A DNA stretch of 16,860 nt, taken from assembly GCA_000697335.1 (NCBI GenBank), contig JNEM01013685.1:1-16860 (forward strand), read 5' to 3'. The DNA comes from Conidiobolus incongruus B7586 (lineage: Eukaryota; Entomophthoromycota; Entomophthoromycetes; Entomophthorales; Conidiobolaceae). The notes under the pieces are model-generated. The model was not told the DNA's origin and did no database searches. It was given only the letters and a program-made list of their open reading frames with translations. The position numbers were made by a program, and so were the translations under genes. Positions 1 through 8,564 of this stretch are shown piece after piece. The first letter of the stretch is position 1; each line of letters starts with the position of its first letter.

Positions 1-418
1 ATTAATTATATAAGTTTTATAATAATTATTATTTTTTTTATTAGATCTAAGATCCTTATTTTTTAGTTTATTAGTATGAATTAAAAATTAATTATTTTTT
101 AATATTATTCCATCTATATAAAATATAATAAAATTCTTATATATTTTATAATTTATTTCCTAAAATTTTAGCAAATTATTACTTTAATTAATTGATTTTG
201 ATTATTTGATATATTTATAAACTCTATATTAAAGTATTATATTGTTTTTATTTAATTATATAGTCTTTGTTTATTATTATATTAAATTTGCAAATTATAA
301 ATTTTTTTTATAATTTTTATAAGCTATTTAGATTAATTATTATTATATAATAAAGTTTTTTTTCAAAATTTACTGAAATTAATAAATTTAATAAACTTTA
401 ATATTACCTTGAATTTGA
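1..418. other. A/T-rich flank, no gene seen
   Basis: Almost pure A/T low-complexity DNA to the left of the mariner element. I see no open frame of useful length, RNA gene or repeat boundary here. Confidence 0.6.
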
Positions 419-436
419 AATAATGGGAAATTTTTT
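419..436 (+). repeat. Left terminal inverted repeat of mariner copy 1
   Basis: Reads AATAATGGGAAATTTTTT. It pairs with the reverse complement of 1677-1693 with one mismatch and one single-base gap, and includes the flanking TA. Confidence 0.7.
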
Positions 437-1689
437 AATTTCTGATTTTTCAAAAATATTATTAGTTTGAAATAAATAAATATATACAAAGTTAATAGGA
501 AATTATATATTTTTAATATATATATATTAGTTTTTTTGATTAAAAAATTAACTTTTTAAAATTGGTTGTTTAATTTAATCATACTTAAACCAAATAGTAA
601 TCATCAAAAGTTTTTTATTTTGGTATCAGTAAAACTTAACCATAAACCCTCTAAAATTATTCAAAATTTACAAGCAGCTTTTGGTAATAAAACATTATCT
701 AAATCAACAATTTATTGCTAGGTAAATTACTTTAAGGCTAAAAGAGAAACTATTTAAAACCTGCTAAAATTTAGAAAACCAACTTCAACTATTACTCTTT
801 TAATTATAAATAAAGTGAAAAAATATATTAAAAAGCACCTTTTTATTTCAGTTAGAGAATTATCTAAGCACTTTAATATTAGTTTTACAAGTATTTTATA
901 TATTTTAAAGTTTAAACTAAAATTAATAAATAAAAATATAAAATAAGTACTTTATAATTTAACTAAAGCTTAAAAAAGGTTAGAGTAGCTATTGTTAAAC
1001 AAAACCTATTGAAATATTACTAGAAGCTTAAACTTTTATAGCAAATAATTATAATTGATGAATCTTAGATCCCTATGTATAACCCTTTACCAAAACACAA
1101 ATCAAGATGCTAGATTAAGCTAAATCAACCCCCTCCACAAATCCCTTTAAATAAACATTTTGTTAATAAGCAAATGTTAATTATTGTAATAGATTATAAT
1201 AGTATATGTTGTTTTTATTTAGTTCCTGAAGGAAAATCAATTAATAGTAAACTATATATTGTTTTTTTAAATAAAAGTATTTCTAATTGGTGTTCTCAAT
1301 ATAATTTGAAAAGACCTATTATTTTGCATGATAATTGCAAAATACATAAATTTAAAGCTGTAAAAAACTTTCTAATTAAAAATAACTAGAAAAAACTACC
1401 ACATCTAGTATATTCCCTTGATTATAACCTATGTGATTATAATTGCTTTAAGCAATTAAAAAACCAGCTTGTAAGAAAGAAAATTTCTACAAAAAAATTT
1501 AATTGGTTTGTAAAACATCAAATTTCAGTCCTTAATAAAAAAAACTGTTTTTTAGGTGTTAGAAGTTTGCTAAAAGTATGGCAAAAAGTTATTAATAATA
1601 AAAGAAACTATTAAATTTATATTATATATTTATTTTTATATATCATATATTCAAATGTTTATTTATTTTTAATTGCAAAAAATTCCTAT
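423..1689 (+). mobile_element. Decayed Tc1/mariner-family DNA transposon (copy 1)
   Basis: The element is about 1.27 kb, the usual mariner size. It is flanked on both sides by TA within AATAAT/ATTATT (421-422 and 1690-1691), as expected from TA target duplication. Imperfect terminal inverted repeats match at about 16 of 18 positions. The interior translates, with several stops and at least one frame change, into a mariner transposase: an N-terminal paired helix-turn-helix, then a DDD catalytic region whose last two aspartates are separated by 34 residues (D34D). A second copy starts at 16661 and aligns with this 5' end. Inactive: the transposase frame is interrupted many times. Confidence 0.85.
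605..1614 (+). pseudogene. Mariner D34D transposase, inactivated
   Basis: Translated pieces follow the mariner transposase order. At 611-740 there is an HTH-like segment (LQAAFGNKTLSKSTIYC, stop, VNYFKAKRE). At about 840-910 a second helix-turn-helix reads VRELSKHFNISFTSILYIL. First catalytic Asp is in IIDES (about 1054-1065), second in ILHDN (about 1321-1335), third in SLDYNLCDY (about 1417-1443). Thirty-four positions lie between the second and third Asp, the mariner D34D spacing. The C-terminus VWQKVINNKRNY ends at a TAA at 1612. In-frame TAG codons at 719, 1066, 1111 and 1387 sit where mariners usually carry tryptophan, so TGG-to-TAG change is likely. There is at least one frameshift between 719 and 1066. 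No full-length product can be made. Part of the domain is open at 1174-1389. Confidence 0.85.
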
Positions 1690-1693
1690 TATT
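1677..1693 (-). repeat. Right terminal inverted repeat of mariner copy 1
   Basis: On the minus strand it reads AATAATAGGAATTTTTT, matching the left end at 419-436. TA at 1690-1691 is the probable target duplication. Confidence 0.65.
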
Positions 1694-2040
1694 AAAAATG
1701 CAGAGTAATATTATTGAGTAATATATTATAGTATGTATTATCCTAGTGTTAGAAAATAAGATAATTATATTAAATTAAATAAAAATATTAATAAATTTTA
1801 AGATTAAGATATAGTTATAAAGTTTTATTAGAAGTTCTTAATAGAGATTTAAAGTTAGCTTCTTTTAAACAGATAAATAGCTAGATAAATAGATGATTAA
1901 ATAGATAAGTAATTCCTTATTATTTTTGCTCCTTTTTTATACTAGGATAAGAATAGGTTAATTTAAGAGAAGGTAGGATAAAAGGGAAATTATAAGTAAC
2001 CTAATATAAAAAACTAATATGTATTGATGGAGAATAATCC
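1694..2040. other. Gene-free A/T-rich stretch
   Basis: No coding frame. It contains a short GATA/TAGATAAATAG-type tandem repeat at 1871-1909 and, at about 1905-2010, a slightly more complex stretch that could be decayed mobile-element sequence, though I cannot assign it. Confidence 0.4.
1871..1909. repeat. Short tandem repeat of AGATAAATAG-like units
   Basis: Several imperfect 10-14 bp units (AGATAAATAG, TAGATAAATAG, TAGATGATTAAATAG) occur in a row, most likely a simple-sequence repeat. Confidence 0.5.
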
Positions 2041-2459
2041 TGTCAATTACTCAAGAAACTCCAACTACCGCAGGATTCGAGAAGTCACATTGGAGATATC
2101 ACACCCCATGAACTAGTTGATCCTATTACTTTCTGCCTGTAAGTTGTTCATGTCCACAAAAATCAACAATGGAACCTAATATAAGATTATCACAAGCAAA
2201 CTAATAAACACATCTTCTATCTTCATTTTCAAAAGTATACCATCTCTAAGTTTTTCTCGTAGCCCTCACAAAAGTGTTGAGTCGTGACGAGTGTGAGATA
2301 TTTACTTTATTCAAAGAACCCGATTCGTAACAAGTCATTTTCACCTACTTTGGTGAACCCCAATAATTTCCCTTAATTACGTGGTAATTTATCGTTTACC
2401 ACTGGTGATTCCCCGTTTAAGCTCGTAAAGCCCATTGTTGTCAGTGTTAACACCCGACA
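2041..2459 (-). mobile_element. GC-richer hairpin-rich block with TGTC...GACA ends, probable solo LTR fossil
   Basis: This 419-bp block stands out from the A/T background by base composition. It begins TGTC and ends GACA, the inverted ends typical of Ty3/Gypsy-type LTRs. Read on the minus strand it starts TGTCGGGTGTTAACAC and contains an AATAAA. I see no internal retroelement genes and no matching 5-bp target duplication (flanks AATCC and TATGA), so it would be an old solo LTR or fragment, boundaries approximate. Unusually, it holds a series of perfect inverted repeats: CTCCAA/TTGGAG (2059, 2090), CTCACA/TGTGAG (2265, 2292), TTCACC/GGTGAA (2340, 2352), GTGGTAA/TTACCAC (2381, 2396) and the 10-bp palindrome GTGTTAACAC (2444). 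A structured RNA or a non-autonomous DNA element is an alternative. Confidence 0.45.
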
Positions 2460-2489
2460 TATGAATTAATTAGATAAATATATGACATA

Positions 2490-2523
2490 AAATCTATATA
2501 TATATATATATATATATAGATTT
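2490..2523. repeat. (TA)12 tract inside a 34-bp perfect palindrome
   Basis: AAATC at 2490-2494 and GATTT at 2519-2523 flank twelve TA units (2495-2518), so the whole 34 bp is self-complementary and could extrude as a cruciform. It lies 30 bp beyond the hairpin-rich block. Confidence 0.85.
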
Positions 2524-2759
2524 AAACATACCATTATCATTAATCCAATCAGTTACTTATCTTCAAAATATGTTCTCTCAAATTATAAAAAAATCAAAAC
2601 AATTGTTTATTTATTAGATAGAGCTAAAAGTAAAATAATTTAAGATTTTGAGTTGATTGAAATATATAAAAAAATTGTTGAATTGATTGAGTAAACAAAT
2701 CTATTTTTGTGAATTTTACTTGTCTAGATCTGATTTTGGAATAAACACAAGACTATTAT

Positions 2760-3090
2760 CGGGATTCGATTAAATTATATAAAAATATATTTGATTTCTT
2801 CAATTTCAATATCAATAATACAGTGATAATTAATAGAAGTTTCCACAATCTTTATAACATAAGAAAGAGTGAAGCAATGTTAACAATATTTAAAACAAAT
2901 AAATTGTTGCAATTCAAGAAAATAAGGTCTTTGGATTTATCTTCTCGTTGGTTCTTGGTTAGAAGAATGAATTTCTTTATCTGGAAGTACCCATTAATGA
3001 TGCAAGGAAGTTTTTTGTTATTTTCTAGACTGATATTCGATTCAAGATAAAATGATTTTATAGTACTGTATCTCGTAAATATGAAAATTA
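2760..3090 (+). pseudogene. Broken duplicate of the 150-aa orphan gene at 4642-5094
   Basis: Nucleotides at about 2802-3082 align without large gaps with about 4750-5027 of the intact gene. The first aligned part is in the same frame, with NFNINNT here against NSNINGT in the intact protein. A one-base loss around 2865-2880 shifts the frame, and stops then appear in the ancestral frame. The longest open stretch (2823-3050) is therefore a mixture of correct and shifted frames and is not a credible protein. Weaker similarity just upstream (2696-2740 to 4489-4535) suggests the duplicated segment included part of the 5' flank. A clear ancestral start codon is not visible. The copy lies 1.9 kb upstream in the same orientation, so a local tandem duplication followed by decay is the simplest reading. 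Confidence 0.75.
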
Positions 3091-4560
3091 TTCCTTTTCA
3101 ATAAATGGGTTCATTTGTTTCAATAATTACATTATTTTACACATATAGAAAAATTATTGTGAAATTTTAGTGTTCAATAAGTTATAATTACTCATACAGC
3201 TATTTTGAAGTCGATAGAATAAAATCTCCGATCAAATTTTGAATAATTAAACTCTCACTCTTGAAGTCCATATTTATACAATTTAATAATAAATCGAATA
3301 ATAGTTTCTATTATCTAATGCTAATATAAATTCGGTCTCTAGAACTTCAGTAATTTATCAACAATCAATATATCAGTAAAGACACCAAGTTCATCTATAT
3401 TAAAAGCAATAATGTTTCTACAGTTTTTATATATTTCCATATTTTATTTATTTGATAATCTTTAATGCAACTTTAGGAGTCTATTATTCATAAATATAAT
3501 TATTTTGTAAAATTTTTTATATTTAGTAAAAGTAAAGTATTTCTATCTGGGTATAAGTAAATTTATATATTTTATAATTGATAACAAATCAAAAAGTCCC
3601 TTATAAAGTTAATGATTTAATATATTAAAACAGGATATTAATCGTCATAGTTGGACTTTATTTTGAAATTGATATTATTATTAATCAAAATATCATCAAA
3701 TATAGTTATTAGTATGCTTTTTTCATTATGTTTTTAAATTTAATTTATATAAAAAAGTTAGTAGTTTGAATTCGATTGATATATACAATTTTGAACTAAT
3801 ACAAAAATAAGTATCCCAAAAAATAAATATTGGATATTGATTGATTAGTACATGATTTAAATTTAGATATTTTATAAACTGTTTACTAGGCGTTAATTAT
3901 TTTATAATGAAAATTAATTTAATTAGAATAAAAAATATTACTATTATTATTATTATTCAACTTTTAAAAATACTTTTAAACTTTTTTGAATGCATTCTAA
4001 ATATTAATTTGAAAAATTATTATATCACCTTAAATTGCACAGTTTATATTTATTTAAATTCTAAATTTAGTAAATTTTAATTTCAATACCAAGATTGACT
4101 TAAAATATTAATATTCATAATTAAATCTAAAAATTATATTCTAATTTTATCTGGTAGAAATTATTGCATTATGATATAATAATATCCATTTCAATGCTAC
4201 TTTATTCATATTTTTACAAGTTCATTAAAAAGCAGTCAGTTAATAGTTATAATTGAAAATACACTAAAAATTAATCACCATTTTAATTAGTTATAAAAAC
4301 AGAAATTATGAAAATTGATAAGTTGTACTTGATTATATATTGAGATATTCATGATACTATAGTATTTCAAACAATAATAAGTTGTTTCTTTTGTTCAAGT
4401 ATAAACAAATTATCCAAATGTGACCAATGTAAAGTTGAATGAAAATGATTTCATATCAAAATAAACAAATTTTTGAATTTATAAAATTTAATCTATTTTT
4501 AAGAATTTGGCTTGGTTCTGTTTGAATTTTGGAATTCAAAAATAATTTATCAAAGATGTA
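3091..4560. other. Gene-free region between pseudogene and orphan gene
   Basis: About 1.5 kb of A/T-rich sequence of moderate complexity. I see no open frame or RNA gene. A short trinucleotide run (ATT/TTA) sits at 3942-3957. The last part is the 5' flank of the gene at 4642. Confidence 0.5.
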
Positions 4561-4566
4561 TTAAAG

Positions 4567-4577
4567 TATATATAATA
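4567..4577 (+). promoter_or_regulatory. TATA box of the orphan gene
   Basis: TATATATAATA lies about 65-75 bp upstream of the ATG at 4642. That leaves room for a start site roughly 30 bp downstream and a 5' leader of a few tens of bases. Next to it is a small inverted repeat TTAG-CGT-CTAA. Confidence 0.5.
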
Positions 4578-4641
4578 GGCTTAGCGTCTAAGTATATTAT
4601 TCAAGCTTCAGCATCATTAATAATCTCTAACTAAATCAATC

Positions 4642-5094
4642 ATGTCTATTAGCAACGGAAACACCACCAGTATCCTATACTCTACTCAATCCATCTACAT
4701 GAATTGGAGTAAATATAAAAATTATAACTTCGATGTCTACGCTTTATCCAATTCCAACATCAATGGTACTATGGTAGCTGATGTGAAGTTCTGTGACCAT
4801 TATTACTGTAACAAAGAATGGTACAAAGCTAACGATATTCCAAACAACCAAACAGTTCAAATTTTACGTGGTTATAAGGTTTTTGGATTCCTTCATGCAT
4901 TGGCTATTGATGAGAAGACTGGACTCCTTGCTCTTGAAGTTCCCAACGATGATCCAAGGAAATTCTTTAACATTATTAAGACTGATAGCGGCTTCCAATT
5001 GAAATCAGCTTATAATAACAAATATGTTATTGATGAAGGAAACTATTTTTATGCTCATGGCAATGATGAAGGGTATGAATTTAGAAATTATTAA
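4642..5094 (+). CDS. Orphan single-exon 150-residue protein, function unknown
   Basis: I do not recognise this protein. It is intronless, starts at the first ATG after the TATA box, and uses codons typical of a real gene (GC-richer than its flanks). It has no signal peptide or membrane segment, so it is probably cytosolic. It is rich in Asn, Tyr and aromatic residues, with a C-x5-C pair (CDHYYCN preceded by KF, about residues 52-57). The C-terminal third alternates hydrophobic and polar residues (FNIIKTDSGFQLKSAYNNKY, about 109-128). That recalls one repeat of a beta-trefoil, fascin- or ricin-B-like fold, but I count no clear three-fold repeat, so this is only a hint. A decayed duplicate lies 1.9 kb upstream, implying a locally duplicating family. 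A Met at residue 20 is a possible later start. Confidence 0.8.
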   Translation: MSISNGNTTSILYSTQSIYMNWSKYKNYNFDVYALSNSNINGTMVADVKFCDHYYCNKEWYKANDIPNNQTVQILRGYKVFGFLHALAIDEKTGLLALEVPNDDPRKFFNIIKTDSGFQLKSAYNNKYVIDEGNYFYAHGNDEGYEFRNY

Positions 5095-5118
5095 TCAATT
5101 TATAATATAAAATTTTTC

Positions 5119-5124
5119 AATAAA
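5119..5124 (+). terminator. Poly(A) signal AATAAA after the orphan gene
   Basis: AATAAA lies 25 bp after the stop codon, a normal distance for a short 3' UTR. Confidence 0.5.
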
Positions 5125-7738
5125 ATTCCTTTGATTTGATTATAAATTAATAACTTAAACATATAATTTAATATTCTTATATATAAAATATAATAATTCA
5201 CAATAAATTTTTTATTTTCAGATTTAATATTGAAAAGTAATTTTTATTTAATTATTATTTTTCTTTTTCCAAATTATAATATTAACCAACAAAACCATTA
5301 ATAAAAGATTATTAAAATTGAATTTTTATATATTTTTGGATTATAATTTAAGAGAAAATAAATATATAACATGAAATTAATGCCCTTTTTTTATTAATCA
5401 CTTTTTGCTATAATTTAGGTAATTTTCTAAAACTTATTATATAGTGTTTTATATTAAAAATTGAAATTTATTATTTTATAAAATTAAATGAATTAGTTTT
5501 TAGGAATTGTTTTTACTATTATTTTTTTAATCATCCATAACGATTATAATTATATGAGTTATAATTTACCAACTATATTATTATTAATATCTGTTTTATT
5601 AATATAATCTTATATTGTTTTAATATTATATATTTTATAGATATTATATAGTCTAGTAAATATCTTTAATTATATTGTTATGTTTGAAAATAAGTTTTAT
5701 AAATAAAAATTATTGATAGAAAAATATCTATAATAAAATTTAGGAAACTATTTATAAATTTTGTTATTTAACTTATCAAAACAGTATTTATTAAAACTGA
5801 CTTATTGCTGAGACATTATAGAAGAATATTGAAAAAAAATCCTTCTTTCTATCTTTATTGCTATTGGGCATAAAAAGTTACTTTAACAAATGATATAAGA
5901 TTTGGTCAAAATCTAATATAAAGAATAATAAAGGTTATCTAATTATAGTTTTGCAAAGCCACTATAAATGAGGAGTATTAAGGACTTGACTATCAAATTA
6001 AAACAGATGGGTATTTTTAAAATACAACAATATTAAAAATAATCATAAGAATTTTTTTATTTATAATTAACAAATATAAAAATTTTTTTATATAGATTAC
6101 CTTTTAAACTTAATAATAAGATAATACTTAATTATAATTTATAAAAATAATTGATATATGGTTTTTTAAAAAAATACTTATTTTGTTTGGATTTTATAAA
6201 AAAATATATTTTAATTAAATATTTTGTATTGTTTTTGGTTAAAAAATATATACAAGGTTTTTAATTTATTAATTTCAACTATTAATAATAAAAGCCTTAG
6301 TTGTTTTGAACTATATAAAATTTAATTTTATTATAGTTTTTTTAGTTTTCTAAGTAATATTTTTATCAGATTTCAATTTATAAAATATAAAATATAAAAT
6401 ATATTTATATAATTAAGTTTAAAATTTTATAATGATTTTTTAACCAAAATAATTATTATTAATTAATTTATATATATAATTTTTATTTTAATATTAATTA
6501 AATAATTATAATTATAATTTATTAATCAAATTTTAATTATCTTTTTATGATTAATATTTTTGCTTTAAAAAAATAAATATTATTATAAATTAAATTTTTG
6601 AATAATATATTATCATTATAAATAATTTGTATATTTTAAATAATTTATTTTTGATATTTAGTTATATAAATATAAAAATTTTAATAATTATTATTTAATT
6701 TATATATAATTAATAATAATTTTATTTAAAAAAATTCTTTAAAAAAAATAATTAAAATATTATATAGATTTGAATAAATGAATTAATAAATATTAATTAA
6801 AACCTATAAGTATAATGGTAGTTAAACTAATATAATATAGAGGAAGACTTGATATAAAAGTAATGTGGCATAAAATATGGTGAGATAGCTTAGAATATAG
6901 TGTGCAAATATAAACAAAGTTTAATTAAGCTTTGAACTAAGATGAGTCACTGATATATTAAGATTTATATTAGGTAGTGCTAATATACTATAATATTAAC
7001 AGAATGTAGTTTTAATCTTAGAAATAATATAAAAGATAAAGAATAGTAAGAATTGAGAAAAAAAAGGAACCTAGTTTATTAATAATTCAATGCTATTTAT
7101 ACAATTAATTTAGCTATAAAAGTATAAATTAACCATATAATTTATAGAAAATTAAATTATATAGAAATATATATAAGAATTTAAAGAACTAGTCTTTTAA
7201 GAAAACCATAGATTTTATATTAATATTTAATATAATTTATTTTTAAATATAGAAATATATTTAAGAAATAAAAGAATATAAAATATTTATTTTTTATTAC
7301 AAAATGTTATTATTATTATTATTATTATTAAAATATCATATTTATAAATATTTTATAAACAATTTTGATAAAATGAGTTTTTATTGTTCAATAAAAATAA
7401 TGAATAATAAATTTAACTTCTCAATTATATGGATATTGAATTTTAATTAATATAATTTTTAAAAAATATATATTCTGTATTTGAGAAATATTGAATAAAA
7501 GTTTAATTTATTATATTTATAAATTTTAAAAATTAAATAAATGTTTCAAACAAATATTCAATAATGTAACCATGTATTTTTAATTTAGATAAACGTATTT
7601 AAAACTGAAATTTATTCCAATAAATCTTTATATAAATATAATGAATATTTACTTATGTCTTTTCCATAAATAAGGACATTTGATTTTTTCGATATTAATA
7701 AATTATAAAACGTAATGGTTGATTGTTTGTTAATAACA
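5125..7738. other. 2.6-kb near-featureless A/T-rich desert
   Basis: Extremely A/T rich, with no credible open frame. Two sub-stretches are somewhat more complex. One is at about 5790-6020. The other is at about 6830-7110, whose minus strand has a TATAAATAG motif followed by an AATAAA and a T-rich run, faintly LTR-like. Neither can be assigned. It also holds a (TTA)8 microsatellite. Confidence 0.5.
7307..7330. repeat. (TTA)8 microsatellite
   Basis: Eight uninterrupted TTA units. Confidence 0.9.
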
Positions 7739-8067
7739 TGTCTTGGGAAAGCCGTTTCCAGAGTAGTTTAGATAAAAGAGAGAGATCTGGGGAATTTCAG
7801 GTAGGTGTTAGGGAGATAGGGAATATATTGATTTAAGCCAAATAGCTGGGAGGAGCCAAATCGAACTCTTCTTGTTGAGGATAGCTCTAGTTCCGGGTTT
7901 TACATAGAGTGAATTGGATAAGATGATCCATGAGATTCTCCGGTGACTTGCATCATTGGCCAATTAAAATACAAAGCAGAAGCAGATGGTATGTGAGGGG
8001 GAAATGACTTTAACATTAGGTTGATGTAAAAATATTTAGGTAGAAGGAAGTCATCTGGCTCACGACA
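7739..8067 (-). mobile_element. Probable solo LTR of a Ty3/Gypsy-like retroelement (fossil)
   Basis: A sharply GC-richer 329-bp block bounded by TGTC and GACA. On the minus strand it begins TGTCGTGAGCCAGATGAC and ends with a pyrimidine-rich half (CTCTCTCTTTTATC) and CCCAAGACA, a layout common in LTR U5 regions. No internal retroelement genes adjoin it, so it is best read as a solo LTR left by recombination. Target duplication is not clean: the flanks share only TAATAA in offset positions, consistent with an old insertion or slightly wrong ends. It differs in sequence from the block at 2041-2459, so two families are implied. It also holds a direct repeat AGCCAAAT (7836, 7854). Confidence 0.5.
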
Positions 8068-8564
8068 CTAATAAGATTATTGCATAAGAATTTGATTTTT
8101 ATCATATTCTAAGATTGATATATTTTTTTCTAGTAGAAAAACTAGAGATTAAATGATATATAAATTAAAAATAAGGTGATATAATCATTATGAAGATTAT
8201 ATTCATTGAAACACAAATCTTGTTGCTAATGTTTCAAGATATATTTTTAAATGCAAAATAAAATTTGATTGAAATATTTAAAAGCTAATTGATTGATTAA
8301 AATAATTGATGAATATTTTTTAGTTTTGCATTAATTTTATATTCAATTCAATTGTTGACTTTAATAAGGAATGGTGTAGTATAAATAAAAAATTCTAACT
8401 GGAGAACTGATAATATGAAATAATTGAGTGTAAAATACATTAAATTATCATATCAAATTAATATTAATTAAAAATTTAAATAAATGAACATGTATAATAT
8501 ACAGTGTAATAGAATATTTAATATATTTACAACTACATCAAAGAGATTGACTTTTTTGAATAGA
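8068..8564. other. 3' flank of the MFS gene
   Basis: About 500 bp of A/T-rich DNA with no gene. The nearest part is the 3' untranslated region of the minus-strand MFS gene. I see no perfect AATAAA close to the stop. Confidence 0.5.

Noticed and set aside
719-1389. TAG reassigned as a sense codon, which would make the mariner frame more open.
   Set aside because: Host genes here use TGG for Trp and have no in-frame TAG. The mariner also has TAA stops and a frameshift, so decay is the simpler reading.
2324-2360. TCGTAACAAG followed by GGTGAACC resembles the 3' end of small-subunit rRNA.
   Set aside because: The match does not extend upstream or downstream, and the GGTGAA part is one arm of a local hairpin. 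A chance resemblance.
5790-6020. A more complex stretch that might be a transposase or gene relic.
   Set aside because: Stops in all frames are about as frequent as expected by chance, and no motif was recognised.
7850-7875. AGTTCGATTTGG on the minus strand resembles a tRNA B box.
   Set aside because: No matching T-stem, anticodon arm or A box at a suitable distance; it lies inside the LTR-like block.
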